NCBI GenBank assembly: GCA_003221005.1
Contig: QHTZ01000077.1
Location: 1 to 35,540, forward strand
Direction: 5' to 3'
DNA length: 35,540 nt
Source: Gemmatimonadota bacterium
Lineage (GTDB): Bacteria; Gemmatimonadota; Gemmatimonadetes; Gemmatimonadales; GWC2-71-9
The notes beneath the pieces are model-generated. The model had not been told where the DNA came from. It searched no databases and worked only from the letters and a program-made list of their open reading frames with translations. The position numbers were made by a program, and so were the translations under genes. Position 1 is the first letter of the stretch. Each line of letters begins with the position of its first letter. This document shows, piece by piece, positions 23,978 through 31,560 of this stretch.

Positions 23978-25342
23978 GTGAGACGAGGCGCCGCGCTCAT
24001 CCTGCTGTTGGTCGGCCTGACGGGAGGGTGCGCGCAGTGGCAGCGAGCCGGCACCCAGCCGCATTCCCGTCCAGAGACCACCGTCCCCCAGCTGTTCGAC
24101 GCGCTCTCGATTTACCGGGCAATGGGGTTCATCGTAGGCACGCCGCCGCTGGCGTTCGTCGCTTCGATCCGCTTCCTCGCGGGTGTGACGCCCGAATCGA
24201 CCATGGCGGTCTTCGCGATGTCCCTCGCGAACCGGGCCCTGAGTTTTCGCCACAGCGGCGACGGTTTCGTGGCCGAGTATCACGTCGAGCTCGCGTTCGG
24301 GAGTGACAGCGCGACCGCGCGCCAGGTGACGCGGGATGAAGCGGTGCGGGTGCACGGCTTCCAGGAAACGCTGCGAGCGGACGAGAGCATCATCTTCCAG
24401 CAATTCGTCGCGTTGCGCCCCGGCATCTACACGGTGAGTCTCGTGGTCCGGGACCGCAACGGTCCGGCGTACGTCCGACAGGAAGTCGTCGACACGGTGC
24501 CGCGTCTCCAGGGGCCGGCGCTGGGAACGCCCGTGCCGATCTATCAGGGCGCGGGCCGCACGCAACTCGGCGCGGTGCCGCAGATCGTGGTGAATCCCCG
24601 CGCGGCGCTGCCGTACGCGTCGGATTCGCTGCGCTTCTACGTCGAGGGTTACGGCATGCCGGCAGGGACCCGGCTGGCAGCCCGTGTGGTCGATCCGGAT
24701 TCGGTCCAGTTGTGGCGAGATACCACGGTGCTTGCAGGGGACCGTGCGCTCGCGAGCGCGCGGCTGTTCATCGGACCGGGTGCCTTACCGATCGGGCGTG
24801 CCGAGCTGGAGGTGACGGCGGTAGGCACGACGGCGAGCGTTCGGGCACCACTGCTCGTGAGCCTCTCCGATCAGTGGGCGATCACGAATGTCGAAGAGAT
24901 GGCGAACCTGCTCCGCTACTTCCCGCGCCAGGACCTCGTGTCGAAGCTGCGGAGCGCCCCGCCGGATCAACGGGCGACGCGGTGGCGCGAGCTCTACAAG
25001 GCGACTGACCCGGTCCCCGTGACGCCGGAGAACGAGGCGTTGGATGAATACTTCAGCCGTCTCGCGATTGCGAACGCGCGCTTTCAGGAGCCCGGCATGC
25101 CAGGGTGGTTGACCGACCGGGGCGAGGTGTTCATCACGCTGGGCGAGCCCGACGAGGTGTTCGATATCGGCACCGATGCGCGGCCCACGCCCACCGGCAC
25201 GCGCGCGGTACGCTGGGACTACGCCAACCTGCGCCTGACACTCTACTTTCAGGACGAGACCGCGTTCGGGCAGTATCGCCTCACGCCCGCTTCGCGCGCC
25301 GAGTACCAGCGCGCGCTCGCGCAGGTGCGTCGCGCGCAGTGA
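23978..25342 (+). CDS. GWxTD domain-containing lipoprotein
   Basis: The 454-aa protein begins RRGAALILLLVGLTGGCAQW, a lipoprotein signal with Cys at about residue 18. The C-terminal third contains PGWLTDRGEVFITLGEPDEV near residue 375, the defining GWxTD motif, and the following RAVRWDYANLRLTLYFQDE typical of that domain. GWxTD proteins occur in Bacteroidetes, Acidobacteria and Gemmatimonadetes; their function is not established, and the extracytoplasmic location is inferred. The middle part is rich in beta strands. GTG 23978 has GAGG upstream. The TGA stop overlaps the GTG start of the transglycosylase gene downstream, so both are probably made together. Confidence 0.92.
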   Translation: MRRGAALILLLVGLTGGCAQWQRAGTQPHSRPETTVPQLFDALSIYRAMGFIVGTPPLAFVASIRFLAGVTPESTMAVFAMSLANRALSFRHSGDGFVAEYHVELAFGSDSATARQVTRDEAVRVHGFQETLRADESIIFQQFVALRPGIYTVSLVVRDRNGPAYVRQEVVDTVPRLQGPALGTPVPIYQGAGRTQLGAVPQIVVNPRAALPYASDSLRFYVEGYGMPAGTRLAARVVDPDSVQLWRDTTVLAGDRALASARLFIGPGALPIGRAELEVTAVGTTASVRAPLLVSLSDQWAITNVEEMANLLRYFPRQDLVSKLRSAPPDQRATRWRELYKATDPVPVTPENEALDEYFSRLAIANARFQEPGMPGWLTDRGEVFITLGEPDEVFDIGTDARPTPTGTRAVRWDYANLRLTLYFQDETAFGQYRLTPASRAEYQRALAQVRRAQ

Positions 25343-27558
25343 AGGCAGCCGCCACAGTCCTGCTCCTCCTGGCGGGTGCTTCGCTCGCGGTCGCCCAGGA
25401 TGACCGGCAGGTCGCGCAGCGCGCGGAGTCGCTCCGGCAGGCAGGCCGCCCGTGGCACGCGGCGGAGCTGCTGCTTTCGGCAGCGGCGCGCTCCTCCCGC
25501 CCCAATGCGAGCTTCATCGTGCAAGGAGCCGAGGCCGAGCTCGCGGCCCGGCGCTACGACCGCGTGCGGAGCCTCCTGGTTGGCCAGCCGTGGCTCGAAG
25601 ACTACGGCGACGGGGAAGCGCTCGCCGCGCTGGGGGAGGCCGAACTCCGGCTGGGGGCGTACGCGCTGGCGGCGAGCCACTTCGCGGCCGCCCGGGCGCG
25701 GGCCCGGGGCGCGCGCGCGGCGTTGCTGGCCGTCCGCACCGGGCTTGCCTGGGAGCTGCTCGGCGCGCGCGACTCGGCCGCGCACGCGTACGCTGCGGCC
25801 CGGACCGAGGGGCTCGCCTCTATCGATGCCTGGCTGCGGCTGCGCCAGGCCCGGGTCACCGACGACACTGCCCGCGCGTTCCGGCTACTCGCTGATCTCC
25901 CGCCCCCCGCCGCCCGCGAGGTGCCCGCGGCCCGGGCGCAGGCGTTGCTCGCCGCGGGGGACACGGTCCCAGCCATCACGGCGTTCGCCGAGGCGGGTCG
26001 CTCCCTCGACGTAGCGCGCCTGGCCCTCGCCGTCGGTGATTCGGCGCGGGCGCGCGACGCGTTGTTCGGACTGCTCGCGCGGGCTCCGGAGAGCGATGAG
26101 GCCGCAGCCGGCGTGGGTGTGGCGCTCGCAGCCCTCCCGCCCCGGACCCCGCCCGAGCGCGTCGCGCTCGCGCGGGCAATGAAACCGCACGGCGCCGCGG
26201 TGGACGCCACGACGCAGGTCGAGCGAGCAGTGCAGGCGGGGGATTCGAGCGGCCCGACCCTCGCGCTCCTGGGCGAGCTCTGGACCGGGGCGGGGCGCTA
26301 CCGCGACGCCGAGCGCGCTTACCGGGCTGCGGCGAAGGATCCGGCCCTCGCGCCCCTCGCCGTCTACCGCCGGGCGCGCATCCTGCTCCGGCTCGGCGAT
26401 GCCGGGGCGACCGAGGCGCTGTCGGCGTTCGCCCAGACGTTTCCGGCCGACACGGCTGCGCCCTCCGCCCTCTATCTCCTCGGGGATCAGCTGGGCGACC
26501 GGGGGGACTGGCAGGGTGCGGGCCGCTGGTTCGGAGAGCTCATCGCCCGCTACCCGGTGGATCCGCGCGCGTCGCAAGCTCGCTTCCGCCTCGCCGCCGA
26601 GGCGACGCTGCGCGGCCTGACGGATAGCGCCGCGGCGCTATATCAGTCGGAGGTGCTCGCTGCGGGACCGCAGCGGCTCGGGGCGCGTTTCTGGCTGGGC
26701 AAGCTGGCGCTGGTCCGGGGCGACGCGGCGGGCGCCCGCGCCCTGTGGACGAGCCTCGCGCGGGAAGACTCGATAGGCTACTACGGGCTGCGCGCCCGCC
26801 GCGCGGCGGGGCTGCCGCTCCCCCGCATCGCCGGGCCGGTGGAGTCGCCCGTGCCGGCCGCGGTCGCCGCAGGTCTCGCTCGCCTCGACACGCTGGTGCT
26901 CGCCGGGCTCGACTCCGAGGCTGAGGCGGAGGTGAGAACCGCGCTGACGCGCCCGGCCGCGGAGCTCGAGGGGTTGCTGGCGTGGAGCGAAGGGCTCGCG
27001 GCGCGCGGCTGGGGACCGGCCGCTGTGCGTCTCGCGTGGCAGGCGGCGCTGCGCTCACCCAACGACGCACGCGTGCTGCGCGCGATCTTCCCCTGGCCCA
27101 ACCGTGCGGCGGTCGAAGCGGAGGCCGCCGAATTCGGCGTGGACCCGCTGCTCCTCGTCGCGCTCGTGCGGCAGGAAAGCGTGTTCGATCCCGAAGCCCT
27201 TTCGCCGGCGGGGGCGCGCGGCCTGGCACAGCTGCTGCCCGGCACTGCGGCCTTTACCGCGCGTGGGCTCGACGTCACGTTCGATCCGGCGTGGATCACC
27301 GTTCCCGACTTGAATCTCCACCTCGGCGCCGCTCACCTCGCGGAGCTGCTCCGACGCTTCGGCGGGCGGGTGGAAGCCGCGGTCGCGGCGTACAACGCGG
27401 GAGGGCCGTCGGTGCTGCGCTGGGTTGCGCGCGCGGCGGGCGAGGACCCCGATGCCTTCATCGAGCTGATCCCGTATCAGGAGACCCGGGGCTACACACG
27501 CTCCGTGCTGCGCAACCGCGACCTCTACCGCTCCCTGTACACCCGTCCAAGCGATTGA
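25339..27558 (+). CDS. Soluble lytic murein transglycosylase (Slt type)
   Basis: The 739-aa protein starts KAAATVLLLLAGASLAVAQ, a secretion signal, so the enzyme is periplasmic. A long alpha-helical region with TPR-like repeats (about residues 25-590) precedes the C-terminal GH23 domain: LLVALVRQESVFDPEALS with the catalytic Glu near residue 613, AGARGLAQLLPGTA, HLGAAHLAELL, VAAYNAGGPSVLRW and IPYQETRGYTRSVL. It cleaves the MurNAc-GlcNAc bond, forming 1,6-anhydro-MurNAc. The GTG start overlaps the GWxTD gene stop. The helical ring-like arrangement matches Slt70-type enzymes, though the N-terminal part is longer. Confidence 0.93.
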   Translation: MKAAATVLLLLAGASLAVAQDDRQVAQRAESLRQAGRPWHAAELLLSAAARSSRPNASFIVQGAEAELAARRYDRVRSLLVGQPWLEDYGDGEALAALGEAELRLGAYALAASHFAAARARARGARAALLAVRTGLAWELLGARDSAAHAYAAARTEGLASIDAWLRLRQARVTDDTARAFRLLADLPPPAAREVPAARAQALLAAGDTVPAITAFAEAGRSLDVARLALAVGDSARARDALFGLLARAPESDEAAAGVGVALAALPPRTPPERVALARAMKPHGAAVDATTQVERAVQAGDSSGPTLALLGELWTGAGRYRDAERAYRAAAKDPALAPLAVYRRARILLRLGDAGATEALSAFAQTFPADTAAPSALYLLGDQLGDRGDWQGAGRWFGELIARYPVDPRASQARFRLAAEATLRGLTDSAAALYQSEVLAAGPQRLGARFWLGKLALVRGDAAGARALWTSLAREDSIGYYGLRARRAAGLPLPRIAGPVESPVPAAVAAGLARLDTLVLAGLDSEAEAEVRTALTRPAAELEGLLAWSEGLAARGWGPAAVRLAWQAALRSPNDARVLRAIFPWPNRAAVEAEAAEFGVDPLLLVALVRQESVFDPEALSPAGARGLAQLLPGTAAFTARGLDVTFDPAWITVPDLNLHLGAAHLAELLRRFGGRVEAAVAAYNAGGPSVLRWVARAAGEDPDAFIELIPYQETRGYTRSVLRNRDLYRSLYTRPSD

Positions 27559-27602
27559 CGGCGCACAAGTTACCGCACCGCGTCGCAGTGCGTTCCGCTT
27601 CC

Positions 27603-27634
27603 TTGACAAGCCTTCCGACGCTTCGCAATCTATC
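27603..27634 (+). promoter_or_regulatory. Predicted promoter of the cold-shock gene
   Basis: A perfect TTGACA lies at 27603-27608. The -10 is weak: TCTATC (27629-27634) at a 20-bp spacing or AATCTA (27627-27632) at 18. A leader of about 60 nt would precede the cold-shock start, consistent with regulation in the 5' UTR, as known for csp genes. The rest of the 141-bp gap shows nothing else. Confidence 0.4.
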
Positions 27635-27699
27635 GCGCCCGGCTGAAGTGTCGGGCGGCGTAATGCGCCCTACGTGTGACTTTGCAGGAGGCTGATCGG

Positions 27700-27900
27700 A
27701 TGGCTAAGGGAAAGGTGAAATGGTTCAATGATGCCAAGGGGTACGGCTTCATTGAGCAGGAAGGTGGCGAGGATGTATTCGTACACTTCTCGGCGATCCA
27801 GATGGACGGGTTCAAGACGCTCGCCGAGGGGCAGACCGTGGAATTCGAAGTGAAGACTGGCGACAAGGGGCTGCACGCGGCGAACGTGGTCCGAGTGTAA
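27700..27900 (+). CDS. Cold-shock domain protein
   Basis: The 66-residue protein is one cold-shock domain: [20 protein letters not shown] contains RNP1 (KGYGFIEQ), and [10 protein letters not shown] is RNP2. It binds single-stranded RNA/DNA and acts as an RNA chaperone. ATG 27700 follows GCAGGAGGCTGATCGG, a strong ribosome binding site. The length and all nucleic-acid-contact aromatics (Trp, Phe, Tyr, Phe, His) are normal. A hairpin terminator lies 25 bases downstream. The codon use is less GC-extreme than in neighbouring genes, as is usual for highly expressed genes. Confidence 0.97.
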   Translation: MAKGKVKWFNDAKGYGFIEQEGGEDVFVHFSAIQMDGFKTLAEGQTVEFEVKTGDKGLHAANVVRV

Positions 27901-27924
27901 ACGCCATCCCGCGCCATTCGTTCT

Positions 27925-27960
27925 GCCCCGCTCGGATTCGTTCCGGGCGGGGCTGTCGTT
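27925..27960 (+). terminator. Likely intrinsic terminator after the cold-shock gene
   Basis: GCCCCG-CTCGGA-TTCG-TTCCGGG-CGGGGC (27925-27953) forms a strong GC hairpin with a TTCG tetraloop. The tail TGTCGTT is only modestly T-rich. It separates the cold-shock gene from polA. Confidence 0.6.
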
Positions 27961-27967
27961 AGGGGTC

Positions 27968-27973
27968 TATTAT
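27968..27973 (+). promoter_or_regulatory. Possible -10 element for near-leaderless polA
   Basis: TATTAT lies 9 bases upstream of the polA ATG. No clear -35 element or Shine-Dalgarno sequence is seen. Transcription would begin about 3 bases before or at the start codon. Confidence 0.35.
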
Positions 27974-27982
27974 CTTCCGCCC

Positions 27983-30781
27983 ATGCCCGCCGCGCCGAGC
28001 CCCGCGCTGTTCCTGGTCGACGGCTACGCGCTCATCTACCGGGCCTTCTTCGCCATGATCTCGCGCCCTCTCACCACGAGCCGGGGCGAGAACACGTCGG
28101 CCGCTTGGGGCGTCACGAACTTCCTCATCCGCCTCCTCTCGCAACACCACCCGGACTATCTCGGGTGGGTGCACGACATGGGCGTATCGTTCCGCGAGCA
28201 GCGCTACGCCGAGTACAAGGCGACGCGCGCCAAGCTCAACGAGCAGCTGCAGCAGGACTTCGATCGCTCGGTGGAGCGGATCAAAGAGATTCTCGGGGCG
28301 TTCCGGGTGCCGGTGCTCGGCATGGACGGCTACGAGGCGGACGACGTCATCGGCACGCTGGCTGCAGCAGCGGCGGACCGCGGCCTCCAAGTCGTGATCG
28401 TTTCGGGAGACAAGGACTTTTATCAGCTGATCGGTCCCCGCGTGGCGCTCCTCAACCCGGGCCGTGGCGGGCCCGCCGCCGTCGAGGAGCAGTGGGTGGA
28501 CGAATCCAACGCGAGCGACCGGCTCGGCGTTCACTCGGACCGGGTCGTGGACTTCCTCGCGCTGGTGGGGGACAGCTCCGACAACGTCCCCGGGGTCAAA
28601 GGCGTGGGCGAGAAAACGGCCCTCGAGCTGCTGCAGCGCTTTGGCGACCTGGACGGGGTGCTCGCTCACGCGGCGGAGATCCCCGGAAAGCGCGCGCGAG
28701 AAGCCGTGTCGCAGTACGCGGACCTGGCGCGTCTGTCGCGGGATCTCGTGACCATCCGGCGTGACGTCCCCCTCGACCTCGACCTCGACGCGCTCCGGGT
28801 GCGTCCGCCGGACGCCGCGCGGCTGGCGGAGCTGTTCGGGGAGCTCGAGTTCCGGTCTCTAATCCCGAAGCTCGAACAGCTGGCGCTTCCGCGCGCCGAG
28901 CCTGCGCCGCGGGCGGCGCCCTCTCCTCGACCCGCGCCGCCCCTCCTGGCCGAAGGCCGCGTGGTGGACGACCCCGAGCTGCTCGCCGAACTGCTCGCCC
29001 GCTGCCGTGCGGCGCCGCTCGTGGCGCTCGACACAGAGACGACCTCGCTCGATCCCATGCGGGCGGCGCTCGTTGGGATGTCGCTCGCCATCGGGGGCGG
29101 GGGCTCGTGGTATCTCCCCTTCGCGCACGTGGCGCCGGACGGCGAGCTCGCGGGTGGCGTCGCTCCCCGCAACCTCCCGCCGCTCGGGAGCGAGGCACTG
29201 CGTCCGCTCCGGGCGCTGCTCGAAGATCCGCAAGTGCCCAAGGCCGGACACAACATCAATTTCGGCTGGCTCGTGCTGCGACGCGCGGGAGTGGAGCTCG
29301 GCGGCGTCACGTATGATTCGATGCTCGCGAGTTTCGTGCTCGATCCGGGACGCCGCTCTCACGCCCTGGGGGAGCTGGCGCGTGAACGGCTCGGGCTCAC
29401 ACTCCCAGCGTACGGTGAGCTGGTCGGGAAGGGGAAGTCGGAGCGCCCGTTCGCGGCGGTGTCCGTCCCGGACGCCGCCCGCTATTGCTGCGCCGACAGC
29501 GAGGCCGTGCTGCTCTTGAAGCAGGCGCTTCAGGCGGAGCTCGAGGACCACCAGTTGCTGCGGTTGCTCGACTCCATCGAGGTGCCGCTGGTCCGGGTGC
29601 TCGTCGGGATGGAGTGGCACGGCGTGCTGATTGATCGGGAGCGTCTCGCCGAGATCTCCCGCGCGTTCGGGAAGGAGCTGGTCGAGCTCGAGCGCGCGAT
29701 CTACCGGGCGGCGGGCACCGACTTCAACCTCAACTCTACGCCCCAGCTGCGGAGCGTTCTCTTCGAGAAGCTGCAGCTCCCGACCCTCAAGAAGACCAAG
29801 ACTGGTGCGTCCACGGACTACGAGGTCCTGGAGCAGCTCGCCGCGATGGGTCACGAGGTGCCGAAGCTACTCATCGAGTACCGCGAGCTGTCCAAGCTCA
29901 AGTCCACGTATGTGGACGCGCTCCCCGGGTATGTGAACCCGACGACCGGGCGCATCCATACGAGCTTCAACCAGACCGGGGCGGCCACGGGCCGGCTCTC
30001 GAGCTCCGATCCGAACCTGCAGAACATCCCCGTCCGGACGCCGCGCGGCGAGGCCATCCGACGGGCCTTCGTGGCGCCGCCGGGAGCCGTTCTGTTGACC
30101 GCTGACTACTCGCAGATCGAGCTGCGACTGCTCGCGCACTTATCGGGCGACCCTGCGTTCGTGGAAGCGTTCGCGCAGGGAGGAGACATCCACCGGCAGA
30201 CGGCGGCGATCATCTTCGGGGTGCCGCAAGACCAGGTAACCCCCGAGATGCGGGCGCGCGCCAAGACGATCAACTTCGCCACGATCTACGGTCAGGGCGC
30301 TTTCGCCCTGTCACGCCAGCTCGGCATTACCCTGGATGAGGCGAAGGAATTCATCCGGCAATACTTCGCGCGCTTCGCCGGGGTGCGGGCGTGGCTCGAT
30401 CGTACCGTGGCTGCTGCCCGCGAGAAAGGCTTCGTCGAAACCATCTTCGGCCGCCGCCGCTACATTCCTGAACTACGCGACCGCAACTTCAACGTGCGCG
30501 CGTTTGGCGAGCGCACCGCGACCAACTCGCCGCTGCAGGGCTCGGCCGCCGACCTCATCAAGATCGCGATGATTCGCATCGACCGGGCGCTCGCCGAGCA
30601 GCACCTGGGTGCCCGCATGGTCCTGCAAGTACATGACGAGCTGGTGTTTGAGGTCCCCGAGGCGGAGCAGACGAGCGCGAGCGAGCTTGTAAAACGCCAT
30701 ATGGAAACGGCTGCCGAGTTGCGCGTTCCTCTGGTCGTAAGTACAGGTGTTGGAAGGAATTGGGTCGATGCCAAGGGGTAA
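27983..30781 (+). CDS. polA: DNA polymerase I
   Basis: PolA fills gaps and removes RNA primers. The 932 aa include the 5'-3' exonuclease (FLVDGYALIYRAFF, then DGYEADDVIG and GDSSDNVPGVKGVGEKTA), the 3'-5' exonuclease domain (about 335-520) and the polymerase domain with DYSQIELRLLAHLSGD (Asp708), ARAKTINFATIYGQG (O-helix Tyr) and QVHDELVF (Asp885). In the proofreading domain ExoI (LDTETTSLD, Asp350, Glu352) and ExoIII (Asp505) are present, but ExoII reads GHNINFGW, with Gly428 where the Asp of NLKYD is expected. Polymerase activity should be normal; proofreading may be impaired. ATG 27983 has no clear ribosome binding site and is near a TATTAT. Confidence 0.97.
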   Translation: MPAAPSPALFLVDGYALIYRAFFAMISRPLTTSRGENTSAAWGVTNFLIRLLSQHHPDYLGWVHDMGVSFREQRYAEYKATRAKLNEQLQQDFDRSVERIKEILGAFRVPVLGMDGYEADDVIGTLAAAAADRGLQVVIVSGDKDFYQLIGPRVALLNPGRGGPAAVEEQWVDESNASDRLGVHSDRVVDFLALVGDSSDNVPGVKGVGEKTALELLQRFGDLDGVLAHAAEIPGKRAREAVSQYADLARLSRDLVTIRRDVPLDLDLDALRVRPPDAARLAELFGELEFRSLIPKLEQLALPRAEPAPRAAPSPRPAPPLLAEGRVVDDPELLAELLARCRAAPLVALDTETTSLDPMRAALVGMSLAIGGGGSWYLPFAHVAPDGELAGGVAPRNLPPLGSEALRPLRALLEDPQVPKAGHNINFGWLVLRRAGVELGGVTYDSMLASFVLDPGRRSHALGELARERLGLTLPAYGELVGKGKSERPFAAVSVPDAARYCCADSEAVLLLKQALQAELEDHQLLRLLDSIEVPLVRVLVGMEWHGVLIDRERLAEISRAFGKELVELERAIYRAAGTDFNLNSTPQLRSVLFEKLQLPTLKKTKTGASTDYEVLEQLAAMGHEVPKLLIEYRELSKLKSTYVDALPGYVNPTTGRIHTSFNQTGAATGRLSSSDPNLQNIPVRTPRGEAIRRAFVAPPGAVLLTADYSQIELRLLAHLSGDPAFVEAFAQGGDIHRQTAAIIFGVPQDQVTPEMRARAKTINFATIYGQGAFALSRQLGITLDEAKEFIRQYFARFAGVRAWLDRTVAAAREKGFVETIFGRRRYIPELRDRNFNVRAFGERTATNSPLQGSAADLIKIAMIRIDRALAEQHLGARMVLQVHDELVFEVPEAEQTSASELVKRHMETAAELRVPLVVSTGVGRNWVDAKG

Positions 30782-30795
30782 GCACGGCTCTTGCA
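30780..30795 (+). promoter_or_regulatory. Sigma-54-like promoter ahead of the pilin gene
   Basis: AAGCACGGCTCTTGCA matches the -24/-12 consensus TGGCACGnnnnTTGCA with exact spacing; the first two bases differ, so one G of the -24 GG is missing, while the -12 GC is intact. It overlaps the polA stop. Transcription would start near 30806, 90 bases before the pilin ATG. A GCCCAAT-A-ATTGGGC palindrome lies just downstream. Confidence 0.4.
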
Positions 30796-30895
30796 GGAAA
30801 GGGTCGGGGTGCCCAATAATTGGGCGTCGGACTGGGGGGGCCCGCCGTCGGGCTCGCCGTTCGGCGCCCTTTCGCGCCCGGGGGGGTACGCGGTG

Positions 30896-31273
30896 ATGTC
30901 ACGTCGTGGCTTCACCCTGATCGAGCTGCTCGTGGTGGTGGTGATCATCGGGATCCTGGCGGCCATCGCCATCCCGAAGTTCTCCAACACGCGCGAGAAG
31001 GCGTACGTCTCCGCCATGAAGACCGACTTGCGCAACCTGGCAACCGCGGAAGAAGCGTTTTTCTACGATTCCGCCAAGTACACGACCAACTTCGTGCTCA
31101 TGTCGAATTTCGCGCCGACCCCCGGGGACTCGGTCACCATCAACGAGGCCACCTCGCTCGGCTGGGCTGCGACGATCAGCAGCATCAATACGGGCCGACG
31201 GTGTTACGTGTTCTCTGGGACCGCTACGCGACCAGGAACCGCTACGATTGAGGGCAATATTTCCTGCACGTAG
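30896..31273 (+). CDS. Type IV pilin-like protein
   Basis: The 125-aa prepilin has the basic leader MSRRG, the prepilin peptidase site G/FTLIE with Glu5, and the hydrophobic helix LLVVVVIIGILAAIAIP that serves as the assembly spine. The globular part is short and contains two cysteines near the C-terminus (RRCYVF and NISCT) that may form a disulphide loop. It could be a major pilin or a type II secretion pseudopilin; no pil, gsp or prepilin peptidase genes are adjacent. ATG 30896 is chosen because of the leader length; GTG 30893 is one codon before. A sigma-54-like site lies upstream, as for many pilA genes. Confidence 0.92.
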   Translation: MSRRGFTLIELLVVVVIIGILAAIAIPKFSNTREKAYVSAMKTDLRNLATAEEAFFYDSAKYTTNFVLMSNFAPTPGDSVTINEATSLGWAATISSINTGRRCYVFSGTATRPGTATIEGNISCT

Positions 31274-31311
31274 GCCCCGCCTACCGAGAGTTCACGCGCC
31301 GCCGCGAGGGG

Positions 31312-31560
31312 ATGTGCTTCGCCCTCGACGGCGGCGTTTGGCTTCATCGGCATCGCATCGAAGGCGAACCGATGGCCCACCTCGTGAGCGCGGACCGGGC
31401 TCGTCTGCTCGCCCTCGGCCGCAACCTCGGGCTACATCCGCACTGGCTGCAGTACAAGCCGCTCAAAGACCCGCGGACGGGCGAGCGGGTGCCGGCGTGG
31501 CACTGGGACCTCTGGGGAATAAGGCTTCAGCGATTAGATGAGCAGGGGGCGGGTCCCTAG
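31312..31560 (+). CDS. Small protein, DUF4031-like
   Basis: The 82-aa protein has MAHLVSADRARLLALGRNLG followed by HWLQYKPLKDP and WHWDLWGIR. This order (HL near the N-terminus, an Arg/Leu helix, W-x-Q, then an HYDL-like HWDL) resembles DUF4031, a small family of unknown function found in many bacteria. ATG 31312 is preceded by CGCGAGGGG; ATG 31372 is a second possibility. No signal or membrane segment. It follows the pilin gene by 38 bases. Its TAG stop overlaps the stop codon of the convergent MMPL gene (shared CTAG). Confidence 0.5.
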   Translation: MCFALDGGVWLHRHRIEGEPMAHLVSADRARLLALGRNLGLHPHWLQYKPLKDPRTGERVPAWHWDLWGIRLQRLDEQGAGP

